64,000 nt of DNA. Source: Caldicellulosiruptor diazotrophicus. Its GTDB lineage: Bacteria > Bacillota > Thermoanaerobacteria > Caldicellulosiruptorales > Caldicellulosiruptoraceae. The position numbers and the translations under genes are program-made. The DNA lies in NCBI RefSeq assembly GCF_017347585.1, contig NZ_AP024480.1, positions 1 through 64,000 on the forward strand. The letters are read 5' to 3'. A model generated the notes under the pieces. The model did not search any database, had not been told where the DNA came from, and saw only the letters and a list, made by a program, of their open reading frames with translations. Of this stretch, positions 29,419 through 38,948 are shown piece after piece (position 1 is the first letter of the stretch; every line of letters begins with the position of its first letter).

Positions 29419-31626
29419 ATGGCGAAAAAAAGTGAGAAGAAAAGTATATCTCAGAATGCTAATAAATTTGGTGAAAATAAAATCTCAATTTTTCCCAGCA
29501 ATACACTTGCGGCATACAAAGTATTTGTGCTTTTTGCCTTTTGTGTGCTTGTTTTGATGAGTCCATATTACAGAGGACTTTATTTTGACTATGAACTGGG
29601 TGTATTTCAAGCAATTATGGCTGGAATATTTATTCTTTTTGCAATATATCTTTATCTTTCAAAAGAGGGTTTTTTAGTAAATTCAAAACTTGAACTAATG
29701 TTGCTTCTTTTTATGGTTGCATATATTGTTCCATACTTTTTTGCAGCAAACAGAAGGCTTGCTCTTGGAGAATTTTTCAAGTATGCATTTTACTTTGCAG
29801 TTTTTTATGTTGCATCAAGAATTTCAAAAGGCAAAGCAGAAAAGCTTGCAATTATAAATAGCCTTTTTCTCTCAACAGTAGGTGTTGCGTTCTTTGGGTA
29901 TCAAGCAGCGGTAAAATTAATTCCAGAAACAGCACGTCCTCTTGGTATGGCAATGAACGGGCTTTGGGTTGGGAATATGATAAACTCAACACTTCAATAT
30001 CACAACACGGCAGGAACTGTTTTAGCGTTTGGATTTATAATCTCTTTGATGCTGGCAATGTATAGTAGAAATAAGCTGCTTAAAAGTTTCTATTTTGCCT
30101 TTTCAAGCTTTATATTTACAGCGTTTTTCTTTACATACTCAAGAGGCTCATATATTACCCTCTTGCTTGCACTTTTTGTGTTTTTCTTGCTTTTGCCAAG
30201 AGAAAAAAGAATTTCGCTCATTTTTAACATAGCGATTGTTGGCGCTTTTGTTATTGCTTTTTTGAATAAGGTTGGGGCAAACCTAAATGAACATGGGAAA
30301 GTAAAACTTTGGCTTGTCTTGCTCTTGCAGATGGTTCTGGTATTTGTTCTGACATATGTTTTTGGATTTGTGGAGAGAAGACTTTATGGTATTAGCAACA
30401 ACATTTACATAGCTGGAGCAGCTGTTGTTGGCATTTTGGCTATCCTAGGTTTTGCCATTGCTCTAAAGACACATTTAATTCCTTCAGATATGGTTGAAAA
30501 AATCAAATCAATAGCCATGTTCTGGAAAGAGAGAAACTTTGTTGAAAGAATAGTGTTTTACAAAGATGGATTAAAGATATTCTTGAAAAGCCCTGTATTT
30601 GGCTATGGGGGTGGGGCATGGGTATCGCTGTATTTTATGTACCAGTCTTATTTATATTTTACAACCCAGTCTCACAACTACTTTTTGCAGGTGCTTCTTG
30701 ACACGGGGATTGTTGGGTTTTGTATACTACTAATATTTTTATGCTTTTTATTTTCTGCTTCGCTCAAGGCATGGGCTAAAAAAGAACAAAAAGAGAATAT
30801 TATTATTGCTGGGCTTGTGGCTGCAGCTGTACAGCTTTATTTTCACTCAGCACTTGACTTTGACTTTTCGCTTGCGTCTGTGCAGGTTATGCTATTTGCA
30901 GCTTTAGGGGTATTAGTTTCAACCTCTTTACAAATTCTTCAGAAGCATAAGCAAGAAAAGGTGATTTACTCGAGCAGAAAGACAAATTTTGTGCCTGCTT
31001 TGCTGGCAATATTTTATCTGTTTGTGATAGTAATTTCACTGAATTTCAGACTTGGAAATTACTATGCAAATATTGGTCAGCAGGCACTGCAGACAGGGAA
31101 TTTGTCTGCTGCATATTCGTTTTTGTCAAAAGCTGTCACATACGACCCACTCAGCTCCAATGCGCTTTCAGACTTTGCAGTTGCTCTATACAAAATAGGT
31201 GACCAGAACAAAGATGCAAACCTAATTGCAAAGGCAGATGGTTATTTCAAACAGGCAATTGTAAATGACAGGTTCAATGCAAAGATAAGGTTTAAGTATG
31301 CAGTATATTTACTCTCCCACGGTGCGATAGATGAGGGCTTAAGACAGATAGAAGAGGGGATAAAACTTCAGCCTCTTCAGCCGGCAAACTATGAGCTCAA
31401 AGCTGATGCATATGCAAAGGTTGGAGATTATTACCTGGGAAAAGGTGATAAGGAAAAGGCAAAAAAATACTATGAAGTTGTACTGAAGATTCCGCAGGAG
31501 ATTGAGAGAGTGAAAAAAGAGAAAGAAAAAATGCCTGAAGTAGTAAAGCAAGATCCGAATTCTCATAAATTTGGTATAACAGACAGGACATTACAAATAG
31601 TAAATGAAGTCAAAAAGAAAATATAA
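29419..31626 (+). CDS. O-antigen ligase/polymerase-like membrane protein with C-terminal TPRs
   Basis: The 735-residue protein has about a dozen transmembrane segments (30-505) with the Wzy_C/O-antigen-ligase loop around GYGGGAWVSLYFMYQSYLYF and TTQSHNYFLQVLLDTGIVGF. A soluble tail (about 545-735) carries TPR-like helices, for example NLSAAYSFLSKAVTYDPLSS. Family members join or polymerise lipid-linked glycans on the outer face of the membrane, or transfer glycans to proteins. TPR-bearing versions are common in Firmicutes. The protein starts the exopolysaccharide cluster and could be either a polymerase or a ligase. Confidence 0.85.
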   Translation: MAKKSEKKSISQNANKFGENKISIFPSNTLAAYKVFVLFAFCVLVLMSPYYRGLYFDYELGVFQAIMAGIFILFAIYLYLSKEGFLVNSKLELMLLLFMVAYIVPYFFAANRRLALGEFFKYAFYFAVFYVASRISKGKAEKLAIINSLFLSTVGVAFFGYQAAVKLIPETARPLGMAMNGLWVGNMINSTLQYHNTAGTVLAFGFIISLMLAMYSRNKLLKSFYFAFSSFIFTAFFFTYSRGSYITLLLALFVFFLLLPREKRISLIFNIAIVGAFVIAFLNKVGANLNEHGKVKLWLVLLLQMVLVFVLTYVFGFVERRLYGISNNIYIAGAAVVGILAILGFAIALKTHLIPSDMVEKIKSIAMFWKERNFVERIVFYKDGLKIFLKSPVFGYGGGAWVSLYFMYQSYLYFTTQSHNYFLQVLLDTGIVGFCILLIFLCFLFSASLKAWAKKEQKENIIIAGLVAAAVQLYFHSALDFDFSLASVQVMLFAALGVLVSTSLQILQKHKQEKVIYSSRKTNFVPALLAIFYLFVIVISLNFRLGNYYANIGQQALQTGNLSAAYSFLSKAVTYDPLSSNALSDFAVALYKIGDQNKDANLIAKADGYFKQAIVNDRFNAKIRFKYAVYLLSHGAIDEGLRQIEEGIKLQPLQPANYELKADAYAKVGDYYLGKGDKEKAKKYYEVVLKIPQEIERVKKEKEKMPEVVKQDPNSHKFGITDRTLQIVNEVKKKI

Positions 31627-31688
31627 TTTTGAGGGATGTTAAGTGCATATGTAAAAGGATAAATTTGTCATTTGGAGGAAACTAATTA

Positions 31689-32762
31689 ATGTTATGTGTG
31701 GTTGATTGTCGGTGCATTAATTTAGAAAAAAATCACGGTATAAGTAGATATACTTATGAGATTATTAAAAATGCTCCGAAGAACATCAAGCAGAATCTAA
31801 TACTTATTGCTGATATAAAAAACTTTGATGTATTGACTAAAGCATTTGAGGAAGTAAGGGAAATTGTGAAAATTAAATCGTCTTTTTTATCTCCGTATGA
31901 AAACATAGAAATTCCAAATGTTTTAAAAGAAATTCGAAAGAGGACAAAAGAAGAGATAGCTTATTTTTCGCCTTCATTTTCATCACCGCCAATAATAGAT
32001 AAAAGGATTAAAAAGTATATAACTATCCATGATTTAATGCACTTGGACTTTTACTCGAGTTTGAAGAACAGAGTATATTATTCAACATTGGTAAAGTATT
32101 ATATTAACACAGCTATTTACGTGTTTACTGTTTCAAACTATTCTAAAGAAAGGATAATTAAATACTATGGCAATTCAGAAAAGATAAAGGTAATATATCC
32201 TGGAATTGATGTGAATACTTTTAGAAAACTGAAAGATGAAGAAATTGAACGTCTTAAAGATGTATATTCTTATCTACCAGAGAAGTTTTTCTTATTTATA
32301 GGAAATAACAAAAAACACAAGAATTTCTCCTATGCTTATGAGCTTTACAAGAGTTTGAAGAGGTTTTATCCAGCACATAAATTGGTATCAAATGTGTGGG
32401 ATAATGAAAGTGACCAAGACATTATTAGATTAAAAAAACTTGATGACAATTTACTCTGTTTTTTGTACAGCAGATGCGAAGCCTTTTTATATCCTTCTTT
32501 ATATGAGGGTTTTGGACTGCCTCCTTTAGAAGCCTTAGCATGTGGTGCAAAAGTTATAGCCTCAAATTGTACATCTTTACCAGAGATTTTAGATGAACAT
32601 GCAATTTATATAGATGTATTTAAATCTCCTGAAGAAAATGTTTTAGAAGTAATTGAAAAGCTCAACCAACCAAAGTCCGAGTTTGAAGTTATCAGTCGAT
32701 ATATTTCCAAATATAATTGGCAGGTCTTGAGTAAAAAAATATTCGACTTTATATTTTCATAA
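31689..32762 (+). CDS. GT4 family glycosyltransferase
   Basis: The 357-residue GT-B enzyme begins MLCVVDCRCINLEKNHGISRY, typical of GT4 mannosyltransferase-like proteins. It has FTVSNYSKERIIKYY and VIYPGIDVNTF at the domain linker, and the donor-site motif FLYPSLYEGFGLPPLEALAC (E-x7-E) near 265-285. It would transfer a sugar from a nucleotide donor to a lipid-linked intermediate on the cytoplasmic side; donor and linkage unknown. GGAGG lies ten bases before the ATG. It leads a run of EPS genes in the same direction. Confidence 0.9.
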   Translation: MLCVVDCRCINLEKNHGISRYTYEIIKNAPKNIKQNLILIADIKNFDVLTKAFEEVREIVKIKSSFLSPYENIEIPNVLKEIRKRTKEEIAYFSPSFSSPPIIDKRIKKYITIHDLMHLDFYSSLKNRVYYSTLVKYYINTAIYVFTVSNYSKERIIKYYGNSEKIKVIYPGIDVNTFRKLKDEEIERLKDVYSYLPEKFFLFIGNNKKHKNFSYAYELYKSLKRFYPAHKLVSNVWDNESDQDIIRLKKLDDNLLCFLYSRCEAFLYPSLYEGFGLPPLEALACGAKVIASNCTSLPEILDEHAIYIDVFKSPEENVLEVIEKLNQPKSEFEVISRYISKYNWQVLSKKIFDFIFS

Positions 32763-32806
32763 ATTGTTTGAATTTATTATTGTTTAAAATACAAAGGGTG
32801 ATAATA

Positions 32807-34132
32807 TTGCAACAATTAACAAAAGAATTATGGCAAAAAGGGAAAATAAAAATCATATTTAATACAGCAGGTATAATATTATATATGTGCTATATATTAA
32901 CAGGAAATTTTTCAAGAATAATAAAGTTACCCTTCTTCTCCCGTACAATATCTCTGACAGAAGTTAGCATATTAATTTTTGTTGTTATATTTTTTGTTTA
33001 TGAATTAACTCTTCTTAAGAAAAATAAAGATTTATTCAGAAAATTGAGCTTAAAAGACTTTGACTCAGTTGAAGTATTGTTAACTTTAATATTACTTTCT
33101 ATATTGGTTAATTACATAATTTATAAGTTCAATATTTTGCCACTTCTGTACTATTTAAGATTTTTTTCTTTGGTGTATTTTGCATTCATAATTTATTTAT
33201 TTTTTAATCTACAAAAAAATATTAGCAAAATAGAATGGTTTTATACTCAGATTGGGTTACTACTCTGTATAATTGGATGGATTATTTACCTTATTGAGCC
33301 AGATACAGAAAGATTGAATAATTTTTTTCAACAACATGGGATTTATCTCAATCTTGATCCTCATAAATTTAGATTAATTGGCAATATTTTTGATCCCAAT
33401 TTTTTTGGGAATATATTAGTTATGTTTATTAGCATCACAATAATAAGTTTTCTAAGGCAGAGTTTGCAAGACAAAAAAAGTTTAATCCAAAAAATTGTTT
33501 TATTAGTTTTTTTTAACGTTACGTTGTTAAAGACTATATCTCGAAGTTCAATTTTAGGTTTATTCTTGGTGGTGTTTTTTAATACTGCTTTGATAGGAAG
33601 TTGGAGTTTTGCTAAGAAGAAGATTGAGATTTTTAAAAAACTTATATTAGTAGATACCATTTTGCTGTTTACAACGTTATTGGATAAAGATTTTTACAAG
33701 ATCTTCGAACGAGTAAAAAGTATTCCGGTAGATAATTCTGCTCATGCACGTATACAAAGCTGGAATAGTGCGCTGGATTATATTAGAAAAACTCCAATTA
33801 AATTATTGATAGGGGATGGGTATGGTTTTCTGAATATAAAATATGGCTTGCAATTTATTGGCTTTGACTCTTCTTTTTTAAATTTAATTTTATATTGTGG
33901 TTTAGTAGGGACTATTTTTTTCTTGTTGTGGCTGTTTAAAGATATTTATAAGGTGTATCAAAGTATAAGATATGAGGAATTGGATATTAGATTACACTTT
34001 GCAAATTTTTGCTCTCTACTACTCACATACTTTATAATAAGCTGGTTTAATAATCTTCTGTTTTATCAGTTTTGGTTGGTATTATTCTTGCCGTATTACT
34101 ATTTCATAACAGATTACGAGAGAAAGGGATAA
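32807..34132 (+). CDS. Wzy-like O-antigen polymerase membrane protein
   Basis: A membrane protein of 441 residues with about ten hydrophobic helices and a large periplasm-side-type loop holding GNIFDPNFFGN and DGYGFLNIKYGLQFIGFDSS. The pattern of Wzy/O-antigen ligase-like proteins is suggested by topology and by the context between glycosyltransferases; sequence conservation in this family is low. An earlier start at 32768 is open, but TTG at 32807 follows AAAGGGTGA (32793-32801) at normal spacing. The stop is two bases before the next ATG. A second polymerase/ligase-like protein lies upstream in the cluster. Confidence 0.75.
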   Translation: MQQLTKELWQKGKIKIIFNTAGIILYMCYILTGNFSRIIKLPFFSRTISLTEVSILIFVVIFFVYELTLLKKNKDLFRKLSLKDFDSVEVLLTLILLSILVNYIIYKFNILPLLYYLRFFSLVYFAFIIYLFFNLQKNISKIEWFYTQIGLLLCIIGWIIYLIEPDTERLNNFFQQHGIYLNLDPHKFRLIGNIFDPNFFGNILVMFISITIISFLRQSLQDKKSLIQKIVLLVFFNVTLLKTISRSSILGLFLVVFFNTALIGSWSFAKKKIEIFKKLILVDTILLFTTLLDKDFYKIFERVKSIPVDNSAHARIQSWNSALDYIRKTPIKLLIGDGYGFLNIKYGLQFIGFDSSFLNLILYCGLVGTIFFLLWLFKDIYKVYQSIRYEELDIRLHFANFCSLLLTYFIISWFNNLLFYQFWLVLFLPYYYFITDYERKG

Positions 34133-34134
34133 AA

Positions 34135-35253
34135 ATGAATATTGGTGTAGATGCAAGACCATTGGGGAAGATTAAAACAGGAATAGGATTTTACCTTTAT
34201 AACTTGCTAAAAGTATTACCTGAAAAATGTAATGATATTAACTTTTTCCTTTTCTCTGATAAAGAAATATTTTTAGACTTTAATTACCCGAATGTAATTA
34301 CTGTTATTGAGAGTGATTATAAACTTCTCAAGGGAACTCTGTGGTATATGCAAAGAACAGATTATTTGATAAAAAAGTATAATATCGATGTGTTTTGGGG
34401 GACACAAAATATTTTGCCGTTTATAAGAAACGAAAATGTAAAAAAAATTTTAACAGTACATGATTTAGTGTGTTATAAATATCCACAGACTATGGAAAGA
34501 TTAAACTATTTTATCAATAGGGTATTTATACCTTATTCAATTAGAATGGCTGATAAAATTGTAGCTGTTTCTAATTCAACAAAAGAAGATATATTAAATT
34601 ATTTTAATGTTGATTCAAAAAAAATATGTGTTATTTATAATCCAGTGATTGTTGCTGATATGGATAATATTAATGAGGAAGAATACTTATCAAAATATAA
34701 TCTTGCTAAAAATAAATACATCTTGTATGTAGGTACTATAGAACCCCGAAAAAATACAGAGATTTTACTCAGAATATGCAAAGATGTTTATGCTAAGACA
34801 GGTATGCCAACTGTTTTAGCTGGAAAAATCGGATGGAAAAGTGATAAGGTTATTGAAAGTATTAAAAAATATTCTAAAACCGGATGTCTTAAATATTTAG
34901 AGTATGTAAGTGATATAGAGAAAAATCTACTAATGAGAAACTGTTTTATTTTTGTATTTCCTTCTTTTTATGAAGGATTTGGGCTTCCAGTAGTTGAAGC
35001 ACTTAAAAATGGAGCACTTGTACTTGTGGCTGATACATCTTCTTTAAAGGAACTAATAACCATAGATGAACTTAAGTTTGATCCATTAGATTGCAAGCAA
35101 CTAAGTGATAAGATAATAAATTTTTATGTTGACAGCGAGGCTTATAAGAAATATAGAAAAAAATGCAATGAGTTATCTTCAAAATTTGAGAACAATCATG
35201 TAATAGAGAAATATGTTAAATTATTCTATAATTTAAAGGATGGTGCAAAATAG
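34135..35253 (+). CDS. GT4 family glycosyltransferase
   Basis: This 372-residue enzyme starts MNIGVDARPLGKIKTGIGFY, a hallmark of WbpY/MtfB-type GT4 proteins, with GT-B Rossmann elements ILTVHDLVCYKYP and VAVSNSTKEDIL. The C-terminal donor domain has YVGTIEPRKN and VFPSFYEGFGLPVVEALKNG. The frame is open from 34072, but the ATG at 34135 after AGAAAGGGA is the natural start, just beyond the previous stop. Its last bases overlap the next gene's first codon. It is part of the EPS operon; sugar specificity cannot be read from sequence. Confidence 0.92.
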   Translation: MNIGVDARPLGKIKTGIGFYLYNLLKVLPEKCNDINFFLFSDKEIFLDFNYPNVITVIESDYKLLKGTLWYMQRTDYLIKKYNIDVFWGTQNILPFIRNENVKKILTVHDLVCYKYPQTMERLNYFINRVFIPYSIRMADKIVAVSNSTKEDILNYFNVDSKKICVIYNPVIVADMDNINEEEYLSKYNLAKNKYILYVGTIEPRKNTEILLRICKDVYAKTGMPTVLAGKIGWKSDKVIESIKKYSKTGCLKYLEYVSDIEKNLLMRNCFIFVFPSFYEGFGLPVVEALKNGALVLVADTSSLKELITIDELKFDPLDCKQLSDKIINFYVDSEAYKKYRKKCNELSSKFENNHVIEKYVKLFYNLKDGAK

Positions 35254-36345
35254 TGAAAGTATTATTTGTTACTCCACCTTTAGCTTTTCAAAATATAGGT
35301 GGAGGAGAAATTCAGATGTTGAAAACAAAAAAGTATCTTGAGAAGTTATTCAAGTTGGAAATAGCAATATTTGATGTTGTAAACACAAAACTTGCTGATT
35401 ATGACATAATTCATTTTTTTTGGCTCAGAATACATTCTTTTTCCTCTTATGAATGCAGCTAAGAGTTTAAAAAAAAAGGTAGTAATATCGCCTATTTTCT
35501 TTGACAATAAGCATTATCTTTCCTATAAAATAGCGACTTTTATTGGTAAAAGGTTACCATTTAGAAGTGCTATATTGGATAGATTAGAACTTCTAAAGCT
35601 TGCTGATTGTTTATTGCCTAATTCCTTTTTAGAAGCTGATTATTTGAGAAAGACTTTTAATGTTCTTCCTGAAAAAATTCATGTAATACCAAATGGAATA
35701 GATGTTGAAGAAATAACTGGTTATTTAAATACCATAACGCCAGAAGATGAGGAGGATTTCAATAAAGAATATAATATTAATACGCCTTACTTTCTTTATG
35801 TTGCAAGATTTGATAAAAGAAAAAATCAATTAAATCTTATAAAAGCATTTAATAAATTGATAGCTCGGGAAAACAATATAAAACTTATTTTGATAGGATC
35901 ACCAAATCTTAATGAGATAAAATATTATGACCAATGCAAAAGAGAAGCTTTAAAAAGTAAGGGAAAGATAATTTTTCTACCTGCTTTAAAACATAGTGAT
36001 AAGAAATTATGGATTGCTTATAAATGTGCTATTGCTCACATAATGCCAAGTTTATTTGAAACACCAGGTTTGGCTTCGTTAGAAGCTGCTTTTTGTGGCT
36101 GTAAACTGATTGTTACAACTAGTGGTGCTACACGAGAATATTTTAAAGATAATGCGCTATATGTAAATCCGAATGATATTGATGATATTAGTGAAAAAAT
36201 GTTGGCAATTTTAAAAGATACAAAAAATAGGGAATTACACAGAAAGTCGGAAATGTTAAAACAAGAGATTTTGAAAATTTACAATTGGAAAAAGATTGCT
36301 GAAAGTACATACAAAATATATGAAATGATTGGAGGACTTCAATGA
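35253..36345 (+). pseudogene. GT4 glycosyltransferase, frameshifted at a T8 run
   Basis: The first frame begins MKVLFVTPPLAFQNIGGGE and ends at 35462 soon after the T8 run at 35414-35421. The second frame covers FGSEYILFPLMNAAKSLKKK through 36345, including PNSFLEADYL, PNGIDVEE, YVARFDKRKNQLNLI and MPSLFETPGLASLEAAFCGC. With seven (or ten) T residues the gene is one continuous GT4 of about 363 residues. The gene fits tightly between neighbours: its start overlaps the upstream stop, and the next gene's ATG overlaps its stop (ATGA). Its preserved downstream coding quality argues for a recent lesion, slippage decoding or an error. Confidence 0.85.
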
Positions 36346-37439
36346 AGGTTGCAATAGTGCATGAATGGCTGACTACTATGGGAGGTTCTGAAAAGGTTAT
36401 ATTAGAGTTGAAGAAATTATTTCCTGAAGCCCCCATATATACTCTCGTATATAACAGAAGAAAATTAGGAAAGTATTTTGATAAGTATTTAATAATTACG
36501 TCGAATTTGCAAAAAAATCCATTAGCTCACATTAAGCATCAACTGTTTTTCAAATACATGCCAAGAGCTTTTGAAAATTTCGATTTGAGTGATTTTGATT
36601 TAGTGATAAGCTCTTCATCAGCCTTTGCTAAAGGGGTTATAACATCACCCAATAGTGTACATATATGTTATTGTCACACTCCACCAAGGTATCTTTGGGA
36701 TTTGACACATGAGTATTTGAAAGACTATAACCTCATAATCAGAAGATATTTAGAGCGGAACTTTCATTATCTTAGAATATGGGATACCATTGCAGCAAAT
36801 AGGGTTGACTATTTTGTAGCAAATTCAAATTATGTGGCAAACAGAATAAAAAAGTTTTATAAAAGAAATTGCAAAGTAATTTACCCACCTGTGGATACAG
36901 AATATTTTACACCAGCAAAGGACAAAAATATAGAGGATTATTATCTAATTGTATCCAGGCTTGTCCCATACAAAAGGGTTGATTTAGCAGTTGAAGCTTT
37001 TAATCAGCTATCTAAAAGATTAGTAATTGTAGGAGATGGACCAGAATACAAAAAACTAAAATCAATTGCTAAGTCTAATATTGAATTTTTGGGTTATCAG
37101 CCAGATGAAACTATAAAAGATTTATATCAAAGGTGTAGAGCTTTAATTTTCCCAGGCATAGAAGACTTCGGGATAGTTCCAGTTGAAGTGCAAGCGTGCG
37201 GCAGACCAGTGATTGCTCTTAAGAAAGGAGGAGCTGTTGAAACGGTCGAGGAAGGTAAAACGGGGGTTTTTTTCGAAAAGCAGGATGTTGAGAGTTTGAA
37301 AGAAGCAGTTTATAAATTCGAAAAAGATATTGAGAGATTCGACAAGGACTATATTAGATCTCATGCTGAAAAGTTTAGCGCCGAAAGATTTAGAATGGAA
37401 TTTATCGAATTTATAAACAGTCTCATGATTAGTAAATAA
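36342..37439 (+). CDS. GT4 glycosyltransferase, WbaZ-like mannosyltransferase
   Basis: The 365-residue enzyme begins MKVAIVHEWLTTMGGSEKV, the WbaZ/mannosyl-transferase-like signature. It has CYCHTPPRYLWDL, VANSNYVANRIKKFY, YPPVDTEYF, SRLVPYKRVDLAVEAF and GIEDFGIVPVEVQACGRPVI. In this subfamily the usual E-x7-E donor motif appears as IEDFGIVPVE. It overlaps the preceding glycosyltransferase by four bases (ATGA), a sign of coupled translation. It probably adds a mannose-type residue to the repeat unit of the exopolysaccharide. Confidence 0.9.
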   Translation: MKVAIVHEWLTTMGGSEKVILELKKLFPEAPIYTLVYNRRKLGKYFDKYLIITSNLQKNPLAHIKHQLFFKYMPRAFENFDLSDFDLVISSSSAFAKGVITSPNSVHICYCHTPPRYLWDLTHEYLKDYNLIIRRYLERNFHYLRIWDTIAANRVDYFVANSNYVANRIKKFYKRNCKVIYPPVDTEYFTPAKDKNIEDYYLIVSRLVPYKRVDLAVEAFNQLSKRLVIVGDGPEYKKLKSIAKSNIEFLGYQPDETIKDLYQRCRALIFPGIEDFGIVPVEVQACGRPVIALKKGGAVETVEEGKTGVFFEKQDVESLKEAVYKFEKDIERFDKDYIRSHAEKFSAERFRMEFIEFINSLMISK

Positions 37440-37489
37440 AAACAAGGAAGAACTAATGCAAAAATACACGGATAAAAAGGATGGTAGAG

Positions 37490-38866
37490 ATGCATAACTT
37501 GGGACGACTTTATATAAAGATAGCAAAGATTATTGATATTCCAGCAATTTTATTATCATTTATTTTATCGTGGTTTATAAAGTTTAATAGTGGCTTGTTT
37601 AATAAGCCAGCCTCATTAGATATACAGACATATTTATTAATTGTTGCTTTACATGTACCTCTGTATTTATTTTTTCTTACAGTATCTGAGAAAGAAAGTA
37701 TGAGGAGTAATTTCAAATTATTTTCTGATTTTATGAGAATTTTACGATCAAATATATTTGCTCTGCTGATTATAGTGATGATTTTCTATACCATAAAACT
37801 TATTGATTTTTCAAGAATTTTTCTTTTTATCTTTGTTATTTTAAACTTTCTTATGTCAATACTTCAAAGACTTATTTTAAGAAGGATCTTGTTCTCACCA
37901 AACTCAAAGATAATTTCAAAAGAAAAAGTTCTTTTTGTTGGACAAAATGAGATTTCAAAAAGATTAAGCAATATCTTCGAAAGGAATAACTATCAAATCG
38001 TTGGTTTTGTTGTAAATGAAAGCGATCCTATGAATGAGAGAGTTGTGGGGAAAATTAAGGACATAGAAAGCATTGTAAGTAACAACCATGTTGATGAAAT
38101 AATCATAGTTCTTCCTCTTAATCAGGAAAAAGAAATAAATTACATTGTCGATATTTGCGAAAAGTATGGTATAAGAACATATTTAGTACCAGATTACTTT
38201 AAATTTATACCATCAAAAGCAGAAATAGAGAAGATCGATAAAATCCCTTTGATAAACATACGCTATTCTCCGCTTGATGAGTGGACAAACAGGTTTATAA
38301 AAAGGAGCTTTGATATTGTTGTCTCTCTAATTGGATTAATCCTCTGTCTTCCTTTATTCATAATCATAGCAATTTTGATAAAATTGACATCAGAAGGGCC
38401 AGTTTTGTTCACTCAAGAAAGAGTAGGTTACAACAGACGTGTTTTCAAAATGCACAAGTTCAGAACCATGTATGTTCAAGACCCCAATGAAGAAAAAATA
38501 AGATGGACAACGAAGAACGACCCAAGAAGAACTCCAGTTGGCAAGATATTAAGAAGACTTTCTTTAGATGAACTTCCACAGCTTTGGGATGTTCTTGTTG
38601 GCAACATGAGTTTAGTTGGGCCAAGGCCGGAAAGACCGTATTTCGTGGAAAAGTTTAAAGAAGAAATTCCAAAATATATGATAAAACACAGAGTCCGACC
38701 TGGAATTACCGGGTGGGCTCAGATTCATGGGCTCCGAGGGGATACTTCGATTGAAGAGAGAATAAAATACGATATTTGGTATATAGAAAATTGGTCTTTT
38801 TGGCTTGATATTAAAATTATTCTAGCAACCATTTTTGGTGGCAAGTTTATGGAGAATGCATACTGA
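37490..38866 (+). CDS. Polyprenyl-phosphate sugar phosphotransferase (WbaP/WcaJ-type)
   Basis: This initiates glycan assembly by moving a sugar-1-phosphate onto undecaprenyl phosphate. The 458-residue protein has four N-terminal helices, a CoA-binding-like middle domain (about 140-255), then one more helix and the conserved C-terminal transferase: KRSFDIVVSLIG, GPVLFTQERVGYN, HKFRTMY, SLDELPQLWDVLVGNMSLVGP. The Asp-Glu and Arg residues expected for catalysis are present. ATG 37490 is preferred over 37481 because AAAGG at 37476-37480 then has normal spacing. It closes the EPS cluster, though its reaction is the first in the pathway. Confidence 0.95.
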   Translation: MHNLGRLYIKIAKIIDIPAILLSFILSWFIKFNSGLFNKPASLDIQTYLLIVALHVPLYLFFLTVSEKESMRSNFKLFSDFMRILRSNIFALLIIVMIFYTIKLIDFSRIFLFIFVILNFLMSILQRLILRRILFSPNSKIISKEKVLFVGQNEISKRLSNIFERNNYQIVGFVVNESDPMNERVVGKIKDIESIVSNNHVDEIIIVLPLNQEKEINYIVDICEKYGIRTYLVPDYFKFIPSKAEIEKIDKIPLINIRYSPLDEWTNRFIKRSFDIVVSLIGLILCLPLFIIIAILIKLTSEGPVLFTQERVGYNRRVFKMHKFRTMYVQDPNEEKIRWTTKNDPRRTPVGKILRRLSLDELPQLWDVLVGNMSLVGPRPERPYFVEKFKEEIPKYMIKHRVRPGITGWAQIHGLRGDTSIEERIKYDIWYIENWSFWLDIKIILATIFGGKFMENAY

Positions 38867-38948
38867 ACTGTAATTAGTTGTTGGTTGAATTTCTATAATG
38901 TTGTTTGATAGAATTTATAGAGGAAAATTTTTTGGAGGTCATTTACTT

